From: an uncultured Mucilaginibacter sp.
GTDB lineage: Bacteria; Bacteroidota; Bacteroidia; Sphingobacteriales; Sphingobacteriaceae
NCBI GenBank assembly: GCA_903927645.1
Contig: CAIYNX010000230.1
Coordinates: 1 to 41,982, forward strand
Length of the DNA stretch: 41,982 nucleotides
Direction: 5' to 3'
The first letter of the stretch is position 1; every line of letters starts with the position of its first letter. A program made the position numbers and the translations under genes. Shown here piece by piece: positions 9,643 through 18,085 of this stretch. The notes beneath the pieces were generated by a model. The model had not been told where the DNA came from. It saw nothing but the letters and a program-made list of their open reading frames with translations, and did no database searches.

Positions 9643-10392
9643 ATGATTGAACCAACATATGTAAATACTTTGGGGTTTAGGGTATTTTCTGATGAACTGG
9701 ATTTGATATCGATTGATAATATTCGTGCAAAGGTTATTAATACGATTAGCCCTAATTCATACGGACTATCTACAAAAGACCAGATTTTCTGTGACGCTTT
9801 AAAAAAAAGCGACTATCTTGTTCTGGATGGAGTTTATTTTGCGTTTGCATCAATAATCCTTCAAGGCAGAAATATTAAAAAAAATCAGGGTCCTGATGTT
9901 TTTAATTATTTTATAAATAGATTAGGAAAAAAAAAAAGCAGGGCTTTTTTTCTGGGTTCAACTATTGAAACGCTCAAAAAAATCCAGGAAAGAATGAATA
10001 AAGAATATCCCTCAGTAGAGGTTATGGTATATTCACCACCTTTTAAAGTTGAGTTTACAGATGATGATAATGATAAAATGATATCTGCTATAAATGAGTT
10101 TAAACCAGATGTTTTGTTTGTCGGGATGACTTGCCCAAAACAGGAAAAGTGGTCGGTTAAACATAAAGAGGTCTTAAAGACCGGTCTGATTATTTGCATC
10201 GGAAACGTGTTTGACTGGTTTGCAGGTACCCAAAAACCGATACATCAATTTTGGTATAAAATAAGGATGGCCTGGCTTATTAGGATTTTTTTAAGACCAG
10301 AAATTTTTAAAAGAAATATCCGTAATCAAATGAAGCTTTTTACGGATGTAATATTGTTATTTTTACGAATTAAGAAGATACAGAATGCTTAA
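9643..10392 (+). CDS. WecG/TagA/CpsF-family glycosyltransferase (GT26)
   Basis: A 249-residue GT26 enzyme. This family transfers N-acetylmannosamine(-uronic acid) or related sugars onto a lipid-linked acceptor at the inner membrane. The LDGVYFAFAS segment near residues 65-74 matches the catalytic PDG region, keeping the Asp. SRAFFLGSTIETL near 102-114 starts the second core strand, and FVGMTCPKQEKW near 160-171 is the conserved donor-side motif. The C-terminal tail WLIRIFLRPEIFKRN is the amphipathic membrane-docking region. An uninterrupted run of 11 A residues (9927-9937) lies in the gene. Its last 8 bases overlap the oxidoreductase gene, so the two are translationally coupled. Confidence 0.85.
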   Translation: MIEPTYVNTLGFRVFSDELDLISIDNIRAKVINTISPNSYGLSTKDQIFCDALKKSDYLVLDGVYFAFASIILQGRNIKKNQGPDVFNYFINRLGKKKSRAFFLGSTIETLKKIQERMNKEYPSVEVMVYSPPFKVEFTDDDNDKMISAINEFKPDVLFVGMTCPKQEKWSVKHKEVLKTGLIICIGNVFDWFAGTQKPIHQFWYKIRMAWLIRIFLRPEIFKRNIRNQMKLFTDVILLFLRIKKIQNA

Positions 10393-11395
10393 AGTTGCCT
10401 TAATCGGTGCCGGAAAAATGGGGATATCCCATTTATCAATTCTTGGTGCCCACTCAAAAGTAAAAATAGTAGGGGTTTGTGACACCTCTAAAATGGTCAT
10501 CGATATTTTAGATAAGTATTCTCCGTTTCCATGTTTTACTGATTATAAAAAAATGATCAGAGAAGCTAAGCCGGATGCAGTTTTTGTGGCTGTACCTACC
10601 AAAAGCCATGCTACTATTGTAAAAGAACTACTGGATCAAAAGATACACGTGTTTGTTGAAAAACCGTTTTGCTTAACTCCCGAACAAGGGGAACCTCTGA
10701 TAACACTGGCACAAAACAATAACCTTGTAAATCAGGTGGGTTACCATAATAAATTTAACGGAACCTTTCAGGAAGTTAACAGACTATTAAAAGGTAACTA
10801 TATTGGTGAGGTTTCTCATTTTCAGGGTGAATCTTACGGGCCAGTTGTTATAAAAAAACAATCCTATACCTGGCGATCCGATCCTAATGAAGGTGGAGGC
10901 TGTTTATTGGAATATGCATCACACGTAATAGATTTAATAAACCATACACTATCGCCTATTGTGTCTGTGTCTGGCAGTGTATTGAAATCAATTTACTCAA
11001 CTACCGTTGAAGACGCGGTTTATTCGCTGTTAAATTTATCCAATAATGTAACAGGTGTTCTTTCGGTTAATTGGAGCGACGAAACCTATCGGATAATGTC
11101 TACAACCATCACCGTTATGGGTAGCAAAGGCAAAATAGTTTCTGATGCGAACGAATTAAAGGTATATTTTAAAGATAGTAATACCCCCGAAGGTTATACC
11201 AAAGGTTGGAACATTAAACATGTTACTGATTTAACAGATAAGGTTGATTTCTATTTGAGGGGCGAAGAATATTCGTCGCAAATTGATTATTTTGTTAAAG
11301 CTGTTTTAGGACTCGTTCCAAATACAATAAATACTTTCCAATCGGCTTGGTTAACCGACAAAGCGATTGATATGATAAAGAAAAGTGTAAAATAA
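10385..11395 (+). CDS. Gfo/Idh/MocA-family NAD(P)-dependent oxidoreductase
   Basis: A 336-residue sugar dehydrogenase candidate. The N-terminal Rossmann nucleotide-binding loop is ALIGAGKMGISHL (residues 5-17). VFVEKPFCLTPEQG near 92-105 carries the conserved EKP lysine that contacts cofactor and substrate, and GGGCLLEYASHVIDLINH near 171-188 has the conserved His of the catalytic region. Family members oxidise or reduce ring carbons of nucleotide sugars or inositols. It overlaps the GT26 gene by 8 bp and precedes the AKR-like gene by 7 bp, so the three likely make and use one unusual sugar. The substrate is not determinable here. Confidence 0.87.
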   Translation: MLKVALIGAGKMGISHLSILGAHSKVKIVGVCDTSKMVIDILDKYSPFPCFTDYKKMIREAKPDAVFVAVPTKSHATIVKELLDQKIHVFVEKPFCLTPEQGEPLITLAQNNNLVNQVGYHNKFNGTFQEVNRLLKGNYIGEVSHFQGESYGPVVIKKQSYTWRSDPNEGGGCLLEYASHVIDLINHTLSPIVSVSGSVLKSIYSTTVEDAVYSLLNLSNNVTGVLSVNWSDETYRIMSTTITVMGSKGKIVSDANELKVYFKDSNTPEGYTKGWNIKHVTDLTDKVDFYLRGEEYSSQIDYFVKAVLGLVPNTINTFQSAWLTDKAIDMIKKSVK

Positions 11396-11402
11396 TTTTG
11401 AA

Positions 11403-12275
11403 ATGGATAGGATACTTTTTGGAGATAACCAGTTTTTTGCCGTCAATCATATTTCTGATGAAAAATCACGGGCCCAGGCTATTAAATTTAAAGACGATAA
11501 GGCCATTATTAATACCCTTGACATCGCAATAGAGGCTGGCATAAATACCTTTATGTGTACCACCCATGACAGAATAGCAAACGTGTGCAATTATGTTAGA
11601 AGTAACCCGGATAAATACAAGGATTTTAAAATTTACCCTTGTATGCCTTATGCGCACAAATACGCAAATGCTGTTACTGAATTGGGCTATGTTGATACCC
11701 TAAGGCAATACATTCCCGGTAATTTTTTTAATTCGCTTTTTAAGGGTGGAATTGCAGTTTTATCGAAAGATTTTCTATCGATCATGGAATTGTTGATTGA
11801 TGCCGAAATGAAAATGTTTAAAGGCATAAACACTCCTGTAATTTGGTTGCAAAATGTAATAACTGATTTGTTGCTCGGCCTCGGTATGAAAGATATTTTG
11901 TTGGGATTTCATCACTATGTTAAAAAGAAGTACGATGCTGAAGCTGGTTTCATAACAATGAACATGCCCAAACTATTAACTGTGCTGGAAGATGGGGGAG
12001 TAGAAAACCCAATTATCTGCACTTCAATAAACAAAGTTGGTTTTCGTATGAGTGGTGGAGTTGCCTTATATGAAGAAACACTAAAAACCAAAAGGCTGCG
12101 CGTTGTGGCTATGCAGGTTTTGGCTGGCGGGGCTATCCCTTCTAAGGAAGCTATTGAATACGTTTGTAATTTGCCGAATATTGAATCAATTTTGTTCGGG
12201 GCGTCTTCAAAATCCCATATTCTTGAAACAGTTCATAATATTAATTATTTTGATGAAATGCACAAGACTATTTAA
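11403..12275 (+). CDS. Uncharacterised protein, aldo/keto-reductase-like TIM barrel
   Basis: A 290-residue protein I do not recognise by name. The start RILFGDNQFFAVNH, the alternation INTFMCTTHDRIANV, and the end IESILFGASSKSHILETVHN resemble the strand order of aldo/keto reductases, whose last barrel strand often reads like VLFGASSPEHI. The usual Asp-Tyr-Lys-His catalytic tetrad is not evident, so it may be a non-redox relative. It is 7 bp after the Gfo/Idh/MocA gene and probably shares its operon, suggesting a step in synthesis of a rare sugar. Its last 8 bases overlap the convergent deacetylase gene. Function is inferred only from context. Confidence 0.6.
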   Translation: MDRILFGDNQFFAVNHISDEKSRAQAIKFKDDKAIINTLDIAIEAGINTFMCTTHDRIANVCNYVRSNPDKYKDFKIYPCMPYAHKYANAVTELGYVDTLRQYIPGNFFNSLFKGGIAVLSKDFLSIMELLIDAEMKMFKGINTPVIWLQNVITDLLLGLGMKDILLGFHHYVKKKYDAEAGFITMNMPKLLTVLEDGGVENPIICTSINKVGFRMSGGVALYEETLKTKRLRVVAMQVLAGGAIPSKEAIEYVCNLPNIESILFGASSKSHILETVHNINYFDEMHKTI

Positions 12276-13014
12276 TTTTGTCTAAAGTTTTGTTGAGGTG
12301 CTTAATCCAATCCTTGATGGTATTGGCATCATAATGATCTGTTAAGTTGCCTGTTAAGTCGAAATCAGGGTGAAGCATTATTTCAACTATCTCAGTTTTG
12401 TTTTGCAGGTGTGGTGTTTTCAAATATTGCGAAACAGTTTCAAAACGATCTGAATAGTTACATTTTCGGGTCTTAAATTTATTATTGATTAATACTCTAT
12501 AAAGGTATTTTAAATAGTTCCCCTCATTATAAGTTTGTGCCAGGCGAACCTTCAACTTGTATTTTTCAGCTACCAAGAGAAACAAATGATAAAAACACGG
12601 TAGTGCATGCAAATGAAAGTGTGAATCCAGGTGGGTTATTTCTATATTGGCTGATAATGCTTTTTCTATTTCAGCAGAAATTTCGCTGATGAAAATCTTT
12701 TTCTCGTCGTTGGTTAAAATATTTATTTTTTTGTTGATTTTGTCAAGTGCCCAGGTACCGTCTGAACGAATATAAGGTGGCTTTAAATGGGACGTAACCG
12801 GTTTACCTTCAGCAAAATTAATATGTACACCAATATTTATAATAATTGGATTTTCTTTTATCAAATCTACTGTTTCATCAAAAAATATCGTGTTGGTTAT
12901 AAAAGAAGTGCTATTAATATAGCCATTTTCGAAACAATATAAAATGGCTTTATTAACGGAAGTGTTTAAGCCTAAATCATCGGCGTTTGCAAGTAAATTT
13001 TGGGATATTGACAT
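12268..13014 (-). CDS. ChbG/HpnK-family carbohydrate deacetylase (YdjC-like)
   Basis: A 248-residue member of the YdjC/ChbG/HpnK family, metal-dependent enzymes that remove acetyl groups from N-acetylated sugars. The metal-binding NADDLG is at residues 10-15, GVHINFAEG near 62-70 gives a metal His, and HLDSHFHLHALP near 127-138 supplies the other conserved His residues. Length is normal for the family. It is transcribed against the block before it, overlapping the AKR-like gene by 8 bp at the 3' ends, and diverges from the export genes at 13384. It may deacetylate an amino sugar of the polysaccharide or of its lipid-linked precursor. Confidence 0.85.
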   Translation of the reverse strand: MSISQNLLANADDLGLNTSVNKAILYCFENGYINSTSFITNTIFFDETVDLIKENPIIINIGVHINFAEGKPVTSHLKPPYIRSDGTWALDKINKKINILTNDEKKIFISEISAEIEKALSANIEITHLDSHFHLHALPCFYHLFLLVAEKYKLKVRLAQTYNEGNYLKYLYRVLINNKFKTRKCNYSDRFETVSQYLKTPHLQNKTEIVEIMLHPDFDLTGNLTDHYDANTIKDWIKHLNKTLDKIK

Positions 13015-13383
13015 AGAAATAAACGATAGATAAAAAAATTAATAAAAAAAAGCCTTGATTCTTTAATTAATGGAAGTAAATTACTATTTTTACTGCAAAT
13101 AGTGTAAAAAAAAGTTTTTTTATTTTTATAAGTTCACTTTTTTTTACTAAGTTCGTTGCGTAATCAAAAAGCAACAAAAATATATATTGTTAGAATAAAA
13201 TTGTTTTTTATTACATGTTAATCCCCTACTTTAAACTATATTTTCCCGAAAATAATTTGCTATTCTTCAATCGAATTTTTAACTGCTATTTTAAAATCCG
13301 AAATATTATCATTTAGACCTTTTTTTAATTGAGAATCTGCACACTTATAAATTATGTTCTAATATAAAATCAAATAACCATAT
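13015..13383. other. Divergent promoter region
   Basis: A 369-bp AT-rich spacer between the minus-strand deacetylase and the plus-strand export operon; it must carry both promoters. TAAGTTCG at 13148-13155 fits a weakened -7 box for the plus direction, but the -33 region is only a T-rich stretch, so the assignment is tentative. No gene is seen. Confidence 0.3.
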
Positions 13384-14181
13384 ATGAGCCTGAAAAGTTT
13401 AAATGCAATTTTTGTTATAATCATTTTGTTCAGTTCCTGTACCCCTTATAAAAATGTTCCTTATTTTCAGGACTTGAAATTGGACTCCGTTTACCGGGAG
13501 AAAATAACAAATTATTCTCCGATAACCATTCAACCTGGAGATTTGTTGCGTATTCATGTTACGAGTTTAAATAATGAGGCTGATGCAATGTTTAATTATA
13601 ATTTAGAACGGCCTAATTCAATTACCAATAACCCTGAAGAGAGGTCAAGTCCGGATATGAGGTCTCAACCAAATTCAGTAGTGGGTTATACTGTTGATCA
13701 CGATGGTAATCTGCATATGCCTTTGGTTGGCGTTATTAAGGTTGCCGGTCATACTACAGATGAAACAGTTCATTTACTCGAAGCTAGTCTTCAACAGGTT
13801 CTGACTAAACCGGTGGTAACGGTTTCTATACAAAATTTGAAAATATCGGTTTTGGGTGACGTTGCCAGACCCAATACGTTCAATTTTCAGGACGAAAAGA
13901 TTACTTTGAGTGAAGTGCTTAGTTATGCTGGCGATCTTAATCCAACGGGTATTAGAAATAATATCATTTTAATAAGAGAATTAGATGGAAAACGAGTATA
14001 TATTCCTATTGATATCAGAAGAAAGGACTTTTTTAACTCTCCATATTACTATTTGAGGAATAACGATATTATTTATGTAACACCAAACCGACAACGAATT
14101 CTTTCAACTGAAAATACTTTGCAAGGTATTGCATTAGTAATTTCGGCAATCTCACTGGCTATTTATTTAAACCGTAAATAA
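13384..14181 (+). CDS. Wza-like polysaccharide export lipoprotein
   Basis: A 265-residue outer-membrane export protein. The signal sequence ends in the lipobox LFSSC with the lipidated Cys at residue 19. The polysaccharide-export domain starts at ITIQPGDLLRIHV (near residues 48-60) and continues through VDHDGNLHMPLVGVIKVAGH (near 104-123). A SLBB-like domain follows: ISVLGDVARPNTFNF near 153-167, then the ILIRELDG and NDIIYV segments. A C-terminal hydrophobic helix (about 245-262) would span the outer membrane, as in E. coli Wza. It lies 15 bp before the Wzc-like gene and should form the export channel with it. Confidence 0.9.
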   Translation: MSLKSLNAIFVIIILFSSCTPYKNVPYFQDLKLDSVYREKITNYSPITIQPGDLLRIHVTSLNNEADAMFNYNLERPNSITNNPEERSSPDMRSQPNSVVGYTVDHDGNLHMPLVGVIKVAGHTTDETVHLLEASLQQVLTKPVVTVSIQNLKISVLGDVARPNTFNFQDEKITLSEVLSYAGDLNPTGIRNNIILIRELDGKRVYIPIDIRRKDFFNSPYYYLRNNDIIYVTPNRQRILSTENTLQGIALVISAISLAIYLNRK

Positions 14182-14196
14182 TAATTCATTTTTTTT

Positions 14197-16620
14197 ATGA
14201 GTAAGCAGCAAAACCAAATTACTACACTTGCAATGCCCATTTCCGGAACTCCTCAGGATTCAGAAACCGGAAATCTTTTTAAGAAATACCTATTTCACTG
14301 GCCGTTATTTTTACTTGGTATAATTTTATTTACTTTACTAGCCTATCTATATTTAAAAGTTGCGCCGTCTACTTACCCTATTTCAGCCACTATAGAGTTT
14401 AAAGCCCTTACTGCTACTTCAGCTAGTTTAACTGTAAATCAAAATTCTGCAGAATCACAGCTTAATCCGATTGACAAACCCGTTATTGTTGAAAATGAAA
14501 TAGAGGTTATGCAGTCGAAGAAAATAGTTTACAAGGTTGTAAATGAATTGCAGTTATGGGCTAATTATTCGCAAAAGAAAGGATTAATTAAAAAAGATTT
14601 ATATAGTCAAACACCTGTCAAGTTTCAATTTATCAAACAATTTGGTGTAATTGACCCCTCGGGCGTTAAAATTAAAATCAAAGTTTTAAATAAAAATTCT
14701 TTTTCCTATTCAGATGATAATGGAGAGAGTAAAACAGAAAAGTTTTCTACACCGATTAAAAGTGGTATTGGAACCTGGCAGCTAATTCCGACGCAAACGG
14801 TTGATAGTTTTGTGGATTCTGCTTTATTGATTACCATTAACGACCCAGATTTGGTTTCAGACGCTTATCAAAAAAATATAAAGGTTGAATTGGAAAATAA
14901 AGATGCGCCTTTTGTAAATCTGACAACATCTGATGACGTTCCAGAACGTGGAAAAGACGTTTTGAATGCGGTGATGTCTCATTATTTACAATTTGCATTG
15001 GAAGATAAAAACAGGCTATCAGAGAAGACACTAAAATTCATTGACGACAGACTCGATTCACTGCAAAATGATTTGAATTCTATCGAAAAGCAAATTGAGG
15101 ACTATAAAAGCAGTCATCATATTACCTGGAGTGTTGATACAGAAGCTGTTAGCTATCAAAATATCCGTCTCGAAAATCTAAAGTCATTGAATGATGTCGA
15201 TGTTCAGCTTGGTATTCTAAATAATCTGGAAAAGTATGCTGAGTCGACAGAAGGATCAGAAAGACTTCCCGTTTCGTCAACCAATCTGGGTGATGCAAGC
15301 TTATCTTCGATGTACGATAAATTGTCCGACATGCAAATTAAGCGTGGTCAGCTCATAGCTACTCTTCCAGAAACAAGTCCAATGGTTTTGGATGCAAACA
15401 ATCAAATTAAAATTCTAAAAGGTAATTTTATTGAAAAATTAGAGTCTTTAAAATCTTCATTACTGGCTCAAAAGCACCAACTGCAATCAATTGTAAATGG
15501 CGTTCAGTCCTATCTTAATTCGGTTCCAACCATGGATAAGCAATTGAACGTCCTGAAAAGGGTACAGCAAAGTAAAGACAAGATTTATAAATTCTTACTT
15601 GAAAAACGCGAGCAGGTTGGTCTTCGATATGCTTCGTCGGTTTCGGATTCGGAAATTGTTGATGATGCACACGCAGGTAAAATTAAGTGGCCAATTGTGC
15701 CTGTAGTATACTTAATCGGAATGATTTTAGGGTTTGGAGCTGCAGCAGGATTACTTTATTTAAGAGAGAGCTTAAATGACCTGATTACCAATCGCAGCCA
15801 GATTGAGGAAGAAACCGGCGTTCCTATATTGGGTGAGTTAGGTTATCAGAATACTGAACAGCAAATTGTTGTTTCTGCTGGCAGAAGTAAATTTTCAATT
15901 GGTGAACAATTTAGGGTGTTAAGAACTAATTTGTATCACCTACATGGTAACAATGAAACCGGTCGAGTGACTTTGTTTACATCAAGCGTAAGCGGTGAAG
16001 GAAAAAGTTTTGTAAGTTCTAACCTTGCTGTTGCTTTAGCCTATGCTTCCCGTAAAACCGTTATTTTGGAGATGGACCTTCGCAAGCCCAAAGTGTCTGT
16101 TAACTTCGGGCTGTCGTCTGATCATATTGGCATTAGTAATTATCTTAACGGAGAAACAAAAGATATTGCAAAAATAGTACAGCCGTCAGGTATCCCAGGA
16201 TTAGACGTTTTGGGTTGCGGTCCTGTTTTACCTAACCCGTCGGAATTGTTGGAACAGGGTTTGCTGGATGAATTAATTAATTCATTGAAAGGAATGTACG
16301 ATGAAATTATAATTGACTCTCCGCCGATACATCTGGTAACTGATGCGCTTATTATCGCAAGGGTTGCTGACACTTCACTATATGTTGTAAGGCAAGGGTA
16401 CACTCACAAATATGAGCTGGAGTTTATCAAAGACATTAACGATGCGAAACGATTCCCCAAGTTCCGCATTATATTTAATGGCGTTAAAAGTGGCACTTCA
16501 TCATATGGAGGATATGGTTACGGCTATGGTTATGGTTATAGCAGCAGCTATAATGCTTATGCAACAAAAGAAAAAGTTACTTTTGTCGAATGGGTTAAAA
16601 AAGCTTTAATGAGATTTTAG
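14197..16620 (+). CDS. Wzc-like polysaccharide co-polymerase and tyrosine autokinase
   Basis: An 807-residue inner-membrane protein that controls chain length and couples polymerisation to export. Transmembrane helix 1 is near residues 36-54 and helix 2 near 501-521, enclosing a long Wzz-type periplasmic part with coiled-coil stretches. The cytoplasmic BY-kinase domain has Walker A SGEGKS near residues 598-603, Walker A' VILEMDLRKPK near 619-629 and Walker B EIIIDSPP near 704-711. The tail is an autophosphorylation cluster: GGYGYGYGYGYSSSYNAY near 770-787 carries seven Tyr. No second kinase gene is seen. It sits 15 bp after the Wza gene. Confidence 0.92.
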   Translation: MSKQQNQITTLAMPISGTPQDSETGNLFKKYLFHWPLFLLGIILFTLLAYLYLKVAPSTYPISATIEFKALTATSASLTVNQNSAESQLNPIDKPVIVENEIEVMQSKKIVYKVVNELQLWANYSQKKGLIKKDLYSQTPVKFQFIKQFGVIDPSGVKIKIKVLNKNSFSYSDDNGESKTEKFSTPIKSGIGTWQLIPTQTVDSFVDSALLITINDPDLVSDAYQKNIKVELENKDAPFVNLTTSDDVPERGKDVLNAVMSHYLQFALEDKNRLSEKTLKFIDDRLDSLQNDLNSIEKQIEDYKSSHHITWSVDTEAVSYQNIRLENLKSLNDVDVQLGILNNLEKYAESTEGSERLPVSSTNLGDASLSSMYDKLSDMQIKRGQLIATLPETSPMVLDANNQIKILKGNFIEKLESLKSSLLAQKHQLQSIVNGVQSYLNSVPTMDKQLNVLKRVQQSKDKIYKFLLEKREQVGLRYASSVSDSEIVDDAHAGKIKWPIVPVVYLIGMILGFGAAAGLLYLRESLNDLITNRSQIEEETGVPILGELGYQNTEQQIVVSAGRSKFSIGEQFRVLRTNLYHLHGNNETGRVTLFTSSVSGEGKSFVSSNLAVALAYASRKTVILEMDLRKPKVSVNFGLSSDHIGISNYLNGETKDIAKIVQPSGIPGLDVLGCGPVLPNPSELLEQGLLDELINSLKGMYDEIIIDSPPIHLVTDALIIARVADTSLYVVRQGYTHKYELEFIKDINDAKRFPKFRIIFNGVKSGTSSYGGYGYGYGYGYSSSYNAYATKEKVTFVEWVKKALMRF

Positions 16621-16765
16621 TGGTCTGTTTTTTTAATTTAATTATCTGGTTGGGTATTTCGAATAGATACTCACACTTGTATAAATTAAGTTCAGCCGAT
16701 TCTTATGTTGGTTTTCATCTGGTATTTTGATTATTGTTATTGGAAAAGATTGAGTTATTGGTATT

Positions 16766-18043
16766 ATGAAGATTCAGGAAAGAACAGTATCAAAGTTTGA
16801 AATTTATTTCTCGGTTCTCTCAATGATTTTCTTTTCGGGAGCTATTTTGCCTATGATTCAAGCTATTACAACAAGCCAGGCAAATGATAGTAATTTAACT
16901 ATGGATGCGAACGAGGGTAATGTTTACATCCAATATGTTTTTATAGGTGTTTATTTTATAACTTTAATTCTCATATTTTCAAAAAATAGACGTTTAAAGG
17001 AGGTTTTTAAAGGTGATCTTTCAATAAAGTTTTTGTTTCTGATGATTATTATGTCTATTGCCTGGAGCCAGTTTCCAATGATTACTACCCGAAGGATAGT
17101 TGGAATATTTGGAACAACACTTTTTGGGTATTACTTGTCGTCACGTTTTTCACTTGAATCAAATTTGAAAATTTTTGCGAGGGCCTGTTTTATCATGGCT
17201 ATACTATCACTTGCTACAGCGGTGGTTTATCCAAAGTTTGGTATTATGACCGGTGAGCATCAAGGGAGGTTGCGTGGCGTTTTTTTACATAAGAATACGC
17301 TGGGCGGTATTATGTGCCTGTATTCTATCTGCGCTTTCAGTTTAGCAATGCTTACAAAACAAAATAAATATCTTTTACATATTGTTTTGGCTACAGTACT
17401 CATAATTTTGGCTCAATCAGCAGGTTCATTGGTTGTGGTTGTTAGCCTTATGGTATTTGGTTATTTATTGAGAATTATCAGGATACCTTTGCAGGGGCTT
17501 TTCAGTATTCTTGCTATTTTGTTAGCTATATTTATAATGTCTTATTTCTACATCTATAATAACTATGATGTTGTATTACAGGTGCTCGGAAGAGATGCAA
17601 CTTTAACAGGACGAACTTTGTTGTGGGCTGAATTGGCAAAATGGGTTGATAAAAGCCCTTTGCTAGGGTATGGGTTTGGTGGCTTCTGGACTGGTGATAT
17701 TGGTATTTCCAGCATTGTTATAAAGAAGATAGGATGGGCTGCACCTCATGCCCACAATGGCTTTTTGAATTTGACTTTGGAACTTGGCTACGTAGGATTG
17801 GCGTTATTTCTAATTTGTTACTTATCCAATTTTTATAGCTATCTGTTGAATTGTATGGTTAATCAGCAATTGATTTATAGTTGGGGAATACTTTTTTTTA
17901 GCTTGCTGTTAATTTATAATATGGACGAGTGTACCATACTTAGAGCAAATCAAATTTATTGGGTTTTATTTATTTATACCATTTCTTTTTACCGTAAGCT
18001 CAAAGATCAACCGCAAACAAACTTTACCCTCGTGGCTTCTTAA
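16766..18043 (+). CDS. Wzy-like O-antigen ligase/polymerase family protein
   Basis: A 425-residue membrane protein with about ten to twelve hydrophobic helices. The large periplasmic loop carries DATLTGRTLLWAELAKWVDK near residues 277-296, then SPLLGYGFGGFW and PHAHNGFLNLTLELGYVG near 328-345. The GR..W and H-N motifs are the Wzy_C/O-antigen ligase signature. It should join undecaprenyl-linked repeat units in the periplasm. It follows the Wzc gene by 145 bp and precedes a flippase by 42 bp, so this is the polymerase most closely tied to the export core, unlike the more distant one at 4579. Confidence 0.85.
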   Translation: MKIQERTVSKFEIYFSVLSMIFFSGAILPMIQAITTSQANDSNLTMDANEGNVYIQYVFIGVYFITLILIFSKNRRLKEVFKGDLSIKFLFLMIIMSIAWSQFPMITTRRIVGIFGTTLFGYYLSSRFSLESNLKIFARACFIMAILSLATAVVYPKFGIMTGEHQGRLRGVFLHKNTLGGIMCLYSICAFSLAMLTKQNKYLLHIVLATVLIILAQSAGSLVVVVSLMVFGYLLRIIRIPLQGLFSILAILLAIFIMSYFYIYNNYDVVLQVLGRDATLTGRTLLWAELAKWVDKSPLLGYGFGGFWTGDIGISSIVIKKIGWAAPHAHNGFLNLTLELGYVGLALFLICYLSNFYSYLLNCMVNQQLIYSWGILFFSLLLIYNMDECTILRANQIYWVLFIYTISFYRKLKDQPQTNFTLVAS

Positions 18044-18085
18044 CTAAAAGTTTAAATAATAAAGTTTTTATCAAAAATATTAGAG

